Positions 37,519-49,005 of a stretch of 64,000 nt of DNA are shown here, piece after piece. A program made the position numbers and the translations under genes. A model generated the notes under the pieces. The model had not been told where the DNA came from. It did no database searches and saw only the letters and a list, made by a program, of their open reading frames with translations. The first letter of the stretch is position 1. The number at the start of each line of letters is the position of its first letter. Source of the DNA: Strongylocentrotus droebachiensis (taxonomy: Eukaryota > Echinodermata > Echinoidea > Camarodonta > Strongylocentrotidae); assembly GCA_035222895.1 (NCBI GenBank), contig JAVYIG010007858.1:1-64000 (forward strand), given 5' to 3'.

Positions 37519-37590
37519 GGCTTGTTGGTCTAGTGGTATGATTCTCGCTTCGGGTGCGAGAGGTCCCGGGTTCGACTCCCGGACAAGCCC
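37519..37590 (+). tRNA. tRNA-Pro (anticodon CGG)
   Basis: A 72-nt cloverleaf without intron. The acceptor is GGCTTGT / ACAAGCC, the D arm contains box A TGGTCTAGTGG, the anticodon stem is CTCGC/GCGAG with loop TTCGGGT, and the T arm is CCGGG-TTCGACT-CCCGG with box B GGTTCGACTCC. A TTTT pol III terminator follows within 8 nt. It decodes CCG. It differs from the array tRNAs in the anticodon, C3 (C3:G70 instead of U3:G70) and one D-loop base. Confidence 0.97.
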
Positions 37591-37906
37591 CTATTTTGCC
37601 TGTGTAAACCAGCCAGAATTACAACTACACGTTCGTTCGCTCAGTATATTTCGATGTTAAAGACTCTATCCGATGAAAATACGAATTGATCCATATTAAA
37701 AAGGTAAATGAATGTCGAATACAAATATAGAGGAATAAAAAGTATTTAACCTTTCATTATAGCACAAAATCAAATTAAAGCCTCATTTCCGCACCCCTCC
37801 AAATACGGGTCAACAGGGGTCAAATTTCCCAAAATTATACAGTGACGACACAACATGTGGAACCGACCGATTCACCTATATAGCTGAGGCGATGATCAGT
37901 GCTTAA

Positions 37907-38674
37907 CCCTAATAAGGCCGGGCTATTTGAAGTCTTACTACGGCCGGGGGGGGGGGGGGCCATTATGGCCCCCCCCTAAGATCTCGGCCGTGAAACGGCC
38001 GATCTCCGCGAAAATTTGCACGCATGTCAAGTGAAGTGTATAGAACAATATGATAATTTCAATTTTTTGAAAAAAATCCCTCATTTGCATATTTATGGTA
38101 ATTTATGCAAATAACGTCATAAAATCACATTTTTACCCATAAATCCTATATTATTCATATTTAAGCATTCTTTTTCACTACATATATTCATTAGACCATT
38201 TGGAACAATAATACGACAAAAAAAATTGGAAGAGCCAGCTTATTCCTTATGTTATCTCTTGTTTTGATAATTTCTTATGTATTTCATTGTTTTTTTAACT
38301 TATTTATGTTATTGTTTTTTTTTTTTTTTCATTTCTTCCTACAATTCAACTATTTTGACTCCCAAAACAACCACCTAAACTTTAAACAAGACCCAATAAC
38401 CAATTTTTGATCTATTTTTAGGAAAAATGACATTTCCATATGTTTTGTACACAAATCACAAAAATGAGCGATTTTCGGGCTGACATGCAAAGACAAAAGG
38501 TCACGTGACCTTGTAACTATAGGTCCAATTTTTTTTTTTTTTTTTTTTAAAGATGCGCAAGACTCTAAAGAAAAAAGTCAGCGAGCGGCGAGGCGCCATC
38601 TATATGCGTTCTGGAACAATCAGAAAAATCGTGGAGGGGGGGGCCATAATGGCCCCCCCCCGGCCTTATTAGGG
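37907..38674. mobile_element. piggyBac-like MITE at TTAA
   Basis: The ends are CCCTAATAAGGCCGG and CCGGCCTTATTAGGG, flanked by TTAA on both sides (37903-37906 and 38675-38678). This is the piggyBac signature of a TTAA target with CCC ends. Each end also carries a palindromic G/C block: GGGGGCCATTATGGCCCCCC near 37950-37976 and GGGGGCCATAATGGCCCCCC near 38638-38660. It has no ORF, so it is non-autonomous. Confidence 0.88.
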
Positions 38675-39576
38675 TTAAAGGGATTGTGTAACTTGGTCTC
38701 AGATGCTGAAACAAAATCCTGGATTTGGCTCATGCTGCAATGATAATTATGAACCTTTCAGTCAGGAACCCCATGACTTTTATAGAAGCCGATCGCCTAT
38801 CTGATTATCAATATATTAATGATTGGAAATCGAAATCAAATTTTGCGTTTTCCTAACGGTTTACATAACACTACAGTCTATTGGTAAAAACGAGAATGGT
38901 AAAACCGGTCGCTGAAAGATTTCCCACTTTTTTTAAGCACTTCTTGATCATTTTGAAGCGCATTTTTGTTTAGGGCTCAATATTACACCATATCACAGAC
39001 ACTGATAACACGTAGGGCCGTGCATCTCAGATTTAACATTGTTAAACGATGCCTTTAATCAATGCAAATTAATTGTGAATATGTGTACTCTACATATTAG
39101 GATGATGTCATCAAGTCGATAGCAAGTTTTTAGGTCGACAACCTCCGATTTTCAAACCTTTATATTTTGAGTTTTCAGAGGGCTGACACCCCTCTGACAG
39201 ACACTTAAATGGCGTATAATTGATATTAATGTAATCTATGGCTTATAAACTTTCCGTTGATACATTATCCATCCATATCATTTTTTATTTCGGATATTGT
39301 CTTTAATGAAAACCTAGAAGTCTAAAGTCTTCATTTATTAGGTTATACACTTTGTACTATTACAATTTTTGTGATGCCAGGGACTCCAGTATCAATACTG
39401 TTATTGGTATTAATGATCATGGTGATGTATATAAATTAACATTAAAATGTAGTTTTCATCATAAGAATATCCTGGAAGGCTCACAAATCAAATGATTTTG
39501 TCAAGAACTAAATTTAGTCCGGCAGCCAAATCCAGATTATTGGCCTAACCTTGTTTTAGGGTCTATAGTTTTTTTT

Positions 39577-40252
39577 TCAATGGATTATGATTGCCTAAAC
39601 CTTCTATTTGAAGAATCCGATTGCTGACACTCTGTCAGCCTTGAGCAATTTAAGATATGTGACGTCATACAAAATGGCCGCCAAAGTACATGATTTTTCT
39701 CGAAAAATGTATAATAAATATATAATAGGGCTTTTTCTACAATTTTGGGCAGCCAAATGTCTGTATCTCTCTAGGACCATCACTAAAAATTGTTTCGTGA
39801 TGTTGCACGGCCATAGATGACAAGCTAATTTGCATATTTTGAAATAGCGCCCTCTATAAATATATTAATTTTGCATAAAAATAGGTGTAACAGCCAAATG
39901 CCAATTTCTTATTTCTCAATGGATTATGACTGCCTAAACCTTCTATTTGAAGAATCCGATTGCTGACACTCTGTCAGCCTTGAGCAATTTAAGATATGTG
40001 ACGTCATACAAAATGGCCGCCAAAGTACATGATTTTTCTCTAAAAATGTATAATAAATATAAAACAAGGATTTTTCTACAATTTTGGGCTGCCAAATGTC
40101 TGTATCTCTCTAGGACCATCACTACAAATTGTTTCGTGATGTTGCACGGCCATAGATGACAAGCTAATTTGCATATTTTGAAATAGCGCCCTCTATAAAT
40201 ATATTAATTTTGCATAAAAATAGGTGTACCAGCCAAATGCCAATTTCTTAGA
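39577..40252. repeat. Two tandem 339-bp units
   Basis: Units start at 39577 and 39916 (TCAATGGATTATGA) and are nearly identical by eye. Each contains GTGACGTCATACAAAATGGC and CTAATTTGCATATTTTG. A diverged inverted copy lies at 44985-45255. Confidence 0.92.
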
Positions 40253-40479
40253 TCTACGTGACGTTAAACACATATTATATGCTTCGTATGCATGAAATAA
40301 TTACGATTGTGCTGCATTTATCTTACATATTTTTTGGTCTAAATTAAGATACATGTAAAGAAACCAAGATCTACAAGAGAATCAGTGAGAAGTGATTTTA
40401 CCGTACATTATTGTTCCATTCATAGGCTTTATTTAGACCAGCATTGATCCAGCGTCAGTGAATGATGATAAAGCATTTG

Positions 40480-42340
40480 GCATCGGTACCAGACAGATGC
40501 ATGAGTTTTAACAGAAGTTACCTGGTGGATTCTATGACACAATTTCCAAGAAAGTCTACAACGGGTACCTGACAGAAATTTTCAGCCCAGACACCAACTG
40601 TAAACCAAAGTGTTTCTGGAGTTTCATAAACGGCAAGCGATGCAATGCTTCAGGGTTGGCTCCATTGAAATAATCTAATGGAATGACTTACTCAGATAGC
40701 CTCTCAAAGGCGAACATTCTAAGTAATCAGTTTTCATCCATCTTCAACTGCAATGAAGATATGACTAGTCTGAGAGACAAAGGACGAAGCCCCTACCCAA
40801 CCATGGATCACATTACTATCTCGCCACCAGGTGTTCTGCAGATCCTGTCTGAGCTTGATGTTCATAAAGCCATGGCACTGGTCCTGACCAAATCCCAGCC
40901 AGACTTCTGACCACCAAACTGACACCTGTGTTCCCTCTATTCTTCCAAGCCTCCCTTAACCAGAGCGTGCATACCTGATAAATGGAAGATGGCTATATAT
41001 ATTGATCCCATCTTCAAGAAAGGTGACCGTAGCAAGCCAGAGAACTACAAAGCTGTCTCTCGGACGTCAGTAACCTGTGAAGTACTGGAGCACATCGTTC
41101 TTAGCAGCAACATGAACCACCTTGAAAGCCACAACATCTTGTCTGATGCACAACATGGCTTTCGAAAGAAGCGATCCTGCGTCTCACAGCTTGTCCTTGC
41201 TGTCCTGGACCTTGCCAAAGGCATCAATGCCAGAGACCAATTGGACATGACACTCCTTGGTTTCTCCAAATCATTTGACAAGGTTCCCCATGGAAGGCTA
41301 GCTGTTACACAAGCTCTAATTCTATGGAATCTGGGAACCCACACATGCTTGGTTTTCTGGCTTCCTGAGTTACAGGACCCAGCAGGTGTTACTGGAAGGA
41401 CCCATCTCCAACACCAGCCAAGTAACATCTGGCATCCCGCAAGGCAGCGTTATCGGCCAGATGCTGTTTCTCCTCTTCCTCAATGATCTGCCACCGTACC
41501 TCTCCCCAAACCCAACAGTCAGGCTCTTTGCTGACGATGGCATGCTATACAGCAACATCAAGACATAGGAAGACGCCTAACGTTTACAAGAGGATCTTGA
41601 CTCACTGCAACGCTGGGAGCGTGATTGGCTGATGGAATTCATCCCACATAAATTTCAGGTTCTACATGTCACCAATAAACGCAAATCCATCATCAAATTC
41701 ACGGACAGACCCTAGATGACAAAAATATAGCAAAGTATCGAGGTGTTGAGTCACAGAAAAACCTCAGCTGGAACCCACATATCAACATTATCAGCAAATA
41801 CTCTAACTCCACCCGTGCCTTTCTTCAAAGAAATATCCAACCATGTCCTAGAAAAGTTAAATAATTGTGCTACGATACTCGCCTTCAACCAATCATGGAG
41901 TATGCCATCATCATAATTATATGGGACCCTAACACTCAAACAATTAGCAATCATCAAGAAGCTTGAAATGGGTCAACGGCGCTATGTCCGCTCCTTCTGC
42001 AATGACTACTGCAGGACAAGCAAAGTAGAAGCCATCCTGAACCAGCTCAAGTGGCCAACATTACAAGAACGCAGGGTACAGGCTCAGGTGGTGATGATCT
42101 TTCGCATCAACAACCCGCTGAAAGACTTTCCACATACTTTCCTCACTCCATCAACATCCCTGCACAGAGGGCATTCCAAGAAGATAATTGTTCATTTTGC
42201 CTGAATGCTTGTCTAAAAGAGGAGCTTCTTCCCGGATACAATAAGACTCTGGAACTCCCTCCCTTTGAACACCGTCAATTGTACCTCTTTTTTAACAGCT
42301 TCAAGCAAGAGTTTCTTGCTGTGCAGCTCCTGCTATGACT
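40480..42340 (+). pseudogene. Decayed CR1/Jockey-group LINE reverse transcriptase
   Basis: Broken frames spell a LINE polymerase: a linker with FWSFINGKR and YSDSLSKANILSNQFSS, then IYIDPIFKKGDRSKPENY (about 40995). QHGFRKKRSC (about 41150), DMTLLGFSKSFDKVPHGRL (about 41247), TSGIPQGSVIGQMLFLLFLN (about 41428) and the catalytic FADD at 41527-41538 follow. The C-terminal part includes EMGQRRYVRSFCNDY. At least three frameshifts or stops interrupt it (for example near 40908 and 41300-41390). No endonuclease domain is seen. RT motif style suggests the CR1/L2/Jockey assemblage. Confidence 0.8.
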
Positions 42341-42348
42341 AAACAGTC

Positions 42349-43080
42349 AAATCCTAGAGAGGCAGGTCCTGTTGCAGTTGCTGCAGACAAATTTCATGTG
42401 TGGCTGTGCTGTTGAAGCCGTGGCTAGCTGCCGTCTGTGTTGCCTTTTCTCCTCCCACTGTTCTACTCTCTTCTGATCACTCCTCTGTATACATGTCTTC
42501 ACAGCGCATCTCCATTTGGGGCAGTCTGAAGCATAGGCTTCCCATTTTGTAGGGTTGATTTCACTGGCCTCCATATCCCTCTTGCACACATCCATGAAGC
42601 GAAGGCCAGGTCTTCTAACTGTCCTGGTTCTGGTCGCTAACTTTCCCTACAAGATGTCTTTTGAAATGCGGCCGTCTACCATACGACTGACATGACCAAG
42701 CCATCTCAGCCGTCGTTGTGATAGAAGAGCGTAGATGGTCATCATCCCTTCTTTTTGAGGACATCCTTGTTTGAAATGTGGTCCTGCCATTTGATGCCTA
42801 GGATTCGCCTCAAGTAGCGGAAATGGAAAACATTCAAACGGCGCTCCTGACTTGCATACAGGGTTCACGACTCACTGCTATACAGGAGAGTGCTGAGCAC
42901 ATAGGCCTGGTAGATCTTCATTTTCGTGTTGGTGGTTTATAGTAAAGTATTCTTCCAGGCCTGCTTTGAGTGTCTAGCAATCTTGGTTGCTGCCTTGCCA
43001 ATGTGAACGTTGAGCTCGAGATCAAGGGAGAGGTTGCTTAATGCATGGAGCCGAGGTAGGTGAAGTTTTCAACCACTTGG
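42349..43080 (-). pseudogene. C-terminal fragment of a second LINE, minus strand
   Basis: On the minus strand, broken frames read YALLSQRRLRWLGHVSRM then DGRISKDIL (about 42660-42740), MDVCKRDMEASEINPTKWEA and, near the end, FVCSNCNRTCLSRI with paired cysteines. The LRWLGHV-RM / KDIL / CKRDM series is the usual post-polymerase region of a large LINE family in animals. It lies tail-to-tail with the LINE ending at 42340, about 9 bp apart. Both RT and EN are lost. Confidence 0.75.
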
Positions 43081-43317
43081 AGGGTGTAGTTTAATTAACA
43101 TTGGAGGATTCAAAAGTCTATGACACCAAGTTGATCTGCTCTAGAGTAATAGGACTGCAGGCAAGTTGAAGATATGTGAAATATCAATAATATTTTGTCA
43201 TGAAAGCTTTCACCAGGTCAAAGGCGAACTTGAAGAATTTGACAAAGGTTGACGTGTCACTTGAGCAACCTTGTACAGCCCGTTTGATGGTTGTGCTCCA
43301 CTCTGGATTAAAATCTG

Positions 43318-44280
43318 ATGATCTTTGGTTGGTGTGCCACCAGGGTTTCTAGAAGTCATGACGAATCGAGAGTCATCCAAAAGAGTCTTCCTTCCCACCT
43401 CACTGCTTCCCTCCCAGAAACTACTGACAACAAACTACAGTTGATCGACATCATAATACCGGTATGCGTGATTCTGCAGAATGATGAGGTGTTCAGAAAT
43501 AGGCAAAAGCACAAGCTGGTCATTACCGGTCAAGATGATGTATCTGTTGAAGTGATACCAGGCAGCGATGTCATGCCAAGGGAAGATCTTTCCATAACAC
43601 ATGAAGAAGCAGACAACATCATAGTACAGCAAGCGATTCAAATTGCTGCTAATGAGAAAAGGTATGTTAGGGTCCTGGCTGTTAGGGTTAGGGTCCATCA
43701 TTATCTACATGAATAACTTAGAACGCCAATGATCATGGCGTCATCAAAGAGCGAAATGTTATTGACATTCCTGCCACTGTACACAAGTTAGAAGATATCA
43801 TTCCATCGATGTTGGCAGGACATGCGTTGAGGGGATGCGACACTATTTGGGCATACTTTGGGATTGAAAAGGGTACATGCATTGCTGAAAGTGATGAAGC
43901 AGAAGATTTGACTCCCTTTGGACTCAGTTGGCAAGAGAGCTCATCTGCAAACATGTGTGTGGAAGCACGCCTTGCAGTCACGACCCACATCATTGGATCC
44001 TACAAAGTATGGCTATGCAAAAGAAGAGGAAACCAAATCCCTGATCCCTGTCACAGTACTTACAAATGTACAACTCGCACCGGACAACATATTAAGGTTA
44101 ATACGGTGCACTTGTGCGAGTGGAAGCCTATGTAAATCATCACGGTGCCAATGCAACAAAGCAAAACTAGCATGCACAATTTTCTGTGGTTTTCGCGCCT
44201 CTGTCGAGTGTTATAACGATCAAACTAAAGCAGCAAATGATAGCCATTGGAAGGTAACCGTGGATATTTCGCTTTATTAA
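43318..44280 (+). pseudogene. Transposon-type ORF: FEN/PIN-like nuclease with cysteine-rich tail
   Basis: Three overlapping frames, out of register with one another, carry parts of one protein. First comes a segment with THEEADNIIVQQAI (about 43596-43640), resembling the acidic EAD motif of PIN/FEN-type nucleases. Next is IIPSMLAGHALRGCDTIWAY then FGIEKGT (about 43797-43880), resembling a GCDT...GIGK helix-turn-helix. Last is a cysteine cluster, CTCASGSLCKSSRCQCNKAK (about 44106-44165), of the CXC kind. This combination occurs in uncharacterised multi-copy proteins of invertebrate genomes, probably transposon-borne. The stretch where further catalytic Asp residues would be expected is replaced by TTAGGG-rich sequence near 43665-43697. 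The nuclease role is inferred from motifs. Confidence 0.55.
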
Positions 44281-44462
44281 ACTCATAAATTCCCTTGTAA
44301 GAGAGGAACCTTTTCATGATAGGTTCATATAAAAGAATGTATTACCTCAAAATACAAATCAAATTTCGGAATGCTGTCACTGAAAACGGGCATTTATAAC
44401 CATATGGTACCTCATATCTATGGGACAGAGAGCATGAAATTCTAGCTTGTTTTCTTCAAGTA

Positions 44463-44857
44463 TTAAAGATAAAGACCAGTTATGGTCATGCGATTGCATT
44501 GTGAAAGAAACGTTGTGGAATCGATCAGAAAAGGTTGATCATCTAGCTTATAAGTATTGGTGTGTACTGCAAGGTTCTGGAATCATCAAAACGATTAGAA
44601 ATTTGGCCCAGTCTTGGTAAAGTTACAAGCACTGTACACAGAAGGATGTATATGGGACTACGCGACACGTGCGCGATATCTATCAGGTCTAAATAGATAT
44701 AATAATTTACCAAATATATCAATTAGTAGGCGGTTTCTCGGCAAATTTTGCATCATCACGTATTAGTCAAAACATATTCTTTCACATGATTGGTGATAAG
44801 AGCTTCCATTTCATTTTTTGAGAGGGGGGCGTTTCCAAAACTGATCTTTACCTTTAA
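44463..44857. mobile_element. ~395-bp MITE, second copy
   Basis: Same family and orientation as 26150-26542. The ends are TAAAGATAAAGACCAGTT and AACTGATCTTTACCTTTA. It lies inside the inverted-repeat composite. Confidence 0.85.
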
Positions 44858-45330
44858 AGTACAAAATAACAAAAAAATCACACCAAAATGTGGTGCACAA
44901 TTTTTACTTATTGTATTCAGTGCGTCTGACTTATACAAAATGTTAATGAATTGGCATTTGGCCATCATTTAAAATTTGCAAGTTAACGTGTCCATAGAGG
45001 GCGCCAATCTGAATTATGCAAATTTACATGCCTTTTTTTATCATACAACATCGTCGATTTTTATTTAGTGATGATCCTAGAAAAAAATCAAGATATTTGA
45101 CTGACATTTAATGTAGAAAAATACTGTAAACAATTTTTTTATCATTAATTTTGGTAAAAAAGGGTATTTTGGCGGCCATTTTGTGTGACGTCACATATCT
45201 CAAATTGCTCAAGGCTGACAGAGTGTCAGCAATCGGATTCTTCAAAGTGATGGTCTAAGGAACTATAATAAAAAAAAACAAAAAACTATAGACCCTAAAA
45301 CAAGGTATATCGTGATGGCTGCCGGACTAA

Positions 45331-45560
45331 TTGGAGCGAAGGGCATCCTATGCCAGAAGATACTTAGGAACAAGTTGCAGTATTTTGGACATTACCCAAG
45401 GTCATGTTGAGGGCAGTTCGATGTTTGATGGGCTGACAGAATAAAAAGAGATTACTGGCGTGAACATCTGCACAGCTAATCGCTATGCCCAGGATAGAAG
45501 TGGATGGAACTTCATCATCAATAGGGTCACAAAGGGTCAGTCATGACTCGTAGGATAACG
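45331..45560 (+). pseudogene. Short LINE C-terminal remnant
   Basis: Frame interrupted by stops. KLQYFGHYPRS, a WADRIKRDYW segment and a degraded DRSGW-like stretch match, in order, the post-polymerase region of a LINE family. Too decayed for clade assignment. Confidence 0.45.
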
Positions 45561-45689
45561 ACGACGATCAAGAATACTATTGGCATATTATACATAAACC
45601 ACATGTTTTGAATAGCAACTAGAAATGCAATCGTGTCAGAACGATGTGCGTGCAATGACGCCGTGTTTCTACGTGTCAAACGAAAGAGC

Positions 45690-47385
45690 TTCTCTCGGAC
45701 TATCCAGAGCAATTTGCACGAAGTCTGTAGCTTCTGTGATATTGGAGATAGATAGGGCGAAAGAAAGGCCTCAACAGTGACCTTGATGGGATGGTAGTGA
45801 TTATGCCTACGAAGTTTGAAAGAAATTGGGATAGGGGAAAGAACCTAGAAAGGGCTCGCAAGCACTGCGTGCACAAACCAATGGGATTTGGTGCATGTTT
45901 GACATCAAGTTCGTTGTGGGGGCCAAAAGCGTGAACCCGATATGCCCCATAGACAATGCGTGTAATGAATGGGCGGAAAACGTGCAGGATCTGTATTATG
46001 GCCGGAGTTAAATTGTTTTTTCTCTCTCTCTTTACGTCTCTTTATGGGCCGTATTTGGTATCATTAGAAAGAGAATTTCATGGTTGTTATTGTAAACCAC
46101 TCTCTTTTTTTCTATGATAATCCTATCGAAACACGTGATGTAAAATAGATGTATAGGACAAAATGACGTCTTAAATGGCCCCCTTGACCAATTTCAAAAA
46201 TCCGGCCAGGAGGTGCCCTGCGTATTGGAACTCGGCATGTCACTGCAAATTTTCAAGGAAAAAAAAGGACGTTTAAGGGGCGAAAAGCAGTCTGAAAAAA
46301 TGACGTCTTAGCCGAAACGTTTTAGGTTCGGGCGGAAACTCGGCGGAATTCGTGTAGTGATCTTTGTTCAAATGCGATTTACTCACAATTTTCTGTGTGA
46401 ACATATATAATACTTGGTATCATCCGAAAGGGCACTTCATTGCGGTCAGTTTGACACCATTGTTAACTGCGCGCAATGTATTGCGCGCATTGAACGCGCT
46501 ATTACGTAATCCATAGTAAATTCATCATTTTTGGCGATAACTTTGCGCTGACATATTTGAATTTTACCAAACTTGGTAAACAGTTGTCACCTATATGGAT
46601 ACATATGTCTGCAAAGTTTCATAGATGTAGGTATAACGATCGCCATTTTAGAGCAAGTTGAAGTTATTTCTCAATTTTCTTGAAAATGGCGAATTTGGAG
46701 GGCAATTTTCTCAAATTTGGTCAGTGATAGGGTATATAATTTTGTATATGGCTGGAAAGGGCATATCTTCAAGTATCTAAATCCAAAAAAGGGTACGGGT
46801 TTGCCAAGCCATTATGGAGATACGGCCACAGAGAGAAAGCCAATTCCCAGAACTTTAGAGGGCGCTATTTATGTTGTGCAAAGCCATTGGAGCGTGAAAT
46901 TTGGCATGGCTATGTGCAATTATGAGATAAAGATAGTGTGAGATTTAAATACAAAACGGAATTTATATGAGAAAGTTATGGCAGTTTTAGATTATTTAGG
47001 GGTCCATTTTTCAAGAACTTGAGAGATTTTTGACGGATTCGGTTTTAGATTTGAATTTCGAGTATGAAGATGGCATTTTGAAGGTCAAGTCATACGTCGC
47101 AGATGAAAGAACATCTCTCAGACTATCTAGAGGAATTTGTTAGAAGTTTGTAGGATCTGTGATAGTGGAGATAGGAAGGAAGATAGAAAGGGCTTAAAAT
47201 GGACCAGAAACGGACAAAATGGCGCCTGGACGGTTATGCATGAGTGATTTCGAAAATTGAAAAAGTAGGTGACCTTGATGAGATGCTAGAGATGATGCCT
47301 ACGAAATTTGAAAGGAAAAGGACTTGAGGAAAGTACCTAACCAGGAATAACAAGCACTACGTGCAAAACGAATGGGATTTTTGGA
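45690..47385. repeat. Pair of diverged direct repeats about 1.4 kb apart
   Basis: 45690-45890 and about 47105-47385 share, in order, CTCTC(G/A)GACTAT, TCTGTGATA-TGGAGATAG, GTGACCTTGATG, ATGCCTACGAA-TTTGAAAG and AAGCACT-CGTGCA. The second copy has extra sequence in its middle. No ORF explains them. Confidence 0.7.
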
Positions 47386-47412
47386 CGATAAGGAAAACCA
47401 GGAGAACAAGAA

Positions 47413-47540
47413 TATTAATGGGGCAGAATGTGAACGAAAACAAGGCAATGACGAAGGTTCGTCATTGCAATAAGTATATTAATGGGGCAGAATGTGAACG
47501 AAAACAAGGCAATGACGAAGGTTCGTCATTGCAATAAAAC
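47413..47540. repeat. 64-bp tandem duplication with a hairpin in each unit
   Basis: Two consecutive units start at 47413 and 47477 and appear identical across the core. Each includes the perfect inverted repeat GCAATGACGAA-GG-TTCGTCATTGC (47446-47469 and 47510-47533). Confidence 0.93.
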
Positions 47541-47931
47541 GTGTTTATTCTGAGCATGGGCAGATAAAGGTCATTTGTACCAAAATGGTAAAACCCACAG
47601 AGATGAATACTGGATATGCGCTCATGAAAGTTATGTAACATTATTCATTTATGCACCAACGGTACATTCTATGATACGCAGGGGGAATTATTCTTTTCAA
47701 GAGGTCAAACAAAAGTTATTCATGAAGCACATCTAGGACTTCGGCAGTTATTATTCTAAGATAATCATAGGGGAACTTTTCCATGTGTAAAAGATCTGTG
47801 GATATTTGGGGTCATTTGTACCATGTGCTATCTGTAAACTCCCTTATTAGTTATTGACACCTGTAGTGTTTGACATTGAATCATTGAAATATTTGCTCAT
47901 CTTCGACATTCATTACAACAAAAAATACACG

Positions 47932-48003
47932 GGGCTTGTCCGGGAATCGAACCCGGGGCCTCTCGCACCCAAAGCGAGAATCATGCCACTAGACCAACAA
48001 GCC
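47932..48003 (-). tRNA. tRNA-Pro (anticodon TGG)
   Basis: A 72-nt cloverleaf read on the minus strand: acceptor GGCTTGT/ACAAGCC, box A TGGTCTAGTGG, anticodon stem CTCGC/GCGAG with loop TTTGGGT, box B GGTTCGATTCC. A T6 terminator follows its 3' end (reading down to about 47920). It decodes CCA (and CCG by wobble). It points away from the AGG array, whose first gene starts 680 bp downstream on the other strand. Confidence 0.97.
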
Positions 48004-48682
48004 TTGCTTGATGTCGAGTGGAAATTTAGATCTAATTTCCCCAGTGGATGTGTGAGTAGATGACTGATGCAACACATATAATATGTTGCAACTTTATAGA
48101 GCCTAACTAATTGATATGCAATCTGTATACCAACGCTTAAGAAATGCAAACAATAGCTTACTGAAACACCTGATTCAACAGAGTGGCTTGTAAAAGAATA
48201 CAAAGTCAATATTATTAAACGTTTTAAGACTCTTTTTAGGATGGAGCACTCATATTTTTAAACAGCCTCTCGATATTTTTTACAGTCAATTAAGAGATTA
48301 AACCGGGTTATTATTCTAATGGTATAATTGTTGCCTTATAAGGCGCAAAAGGTTGCAGTCGCAATCAAAAAATGACGTGTACGATGTTGTCATATAAGGT
48401 TCTGCTTAGGAAAATGTTCTACTTTGGAAAATAAATGTTTACTTGAAATGAAATGAAAATATAACAGAATCTGTCGTTCTATACATAATTAAGAACTCCT
48501 GTAGGATCAATTTCTTGTAACATGTTTATGCAAAGTGTTTTCATAGGAAAGTATAAACCTGTAAGCTTTAATATAAGTATGAATTCATATTTCCTTCGTT
48601 AAAAATTAAGCCCCCCTCCCCCCCCAATTGCAATTTTCACATTTTCGTAAATATAGAGGGCAATCTAATATTATGCAAGCAT

Positions 48683-48754
48683 GGTTTGTTGGTCTAGTGG
48701 CATGATTCTCGCTTAGGGTGCGAGAGGTCCCGGGTTCGACTCCCGGACAAGCCC
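48683..48754 (+). tRNA. tRNA-Pro (AGG), array copy 1
   Basis: Consensus array sequence: acceptor GGTTTGT/ACAAGCC with a U3:G70 wobble, loop TTAGGGT, boxes A and B intact. T5 terminator. Its spacer begins GGATTAGACTAATCTCGG, a form shared only with copy 31 at the other edge. Confidence 0.96.
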
Positions 48755-49005
48755 CAAGTTTTTGCTTTATATTCCGGGTTAGCCGTCTAGGATTAGACTA
48801 ATCTCGGTGATGTTTTTTTTAATTTTTTATCTCGTACATTTATATATTTTGTTCGTCATGTCTCATCGTTTTCCTTTTTTGTAGAAAGAATCGTTAATGA
48901 CATTCTTATGTGTCCTTTAAATATATCTCTTTGTCAAAATTTAGCTCCAAAAAATTGCTTATGTTATTATTTAATACAGAGAGGGTTATCTAAATATGCA
49001 TGGAA

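Larger units (their letters stand above)
39513..45330. mobile_element. Composite region bounded by long inverted repeats
   Basis: The sequence TAGTCCGGCAGCC, a CCTTGTTTTAGGGTCTATAG block and a CCGATTGCTGACACTCTGTC block run forward at 39514-39700. They appear as reverse complement at 45330 down to about 44985. Between the arms lie a LINE, a second LINE on the opposite strand, a nuclease-like ORF and a MITE. The arms may be the ends of one large DNA transposon, or two copies of one repeat in opposite orientation. The sequence alone does not decide. Confidence 0.5.
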
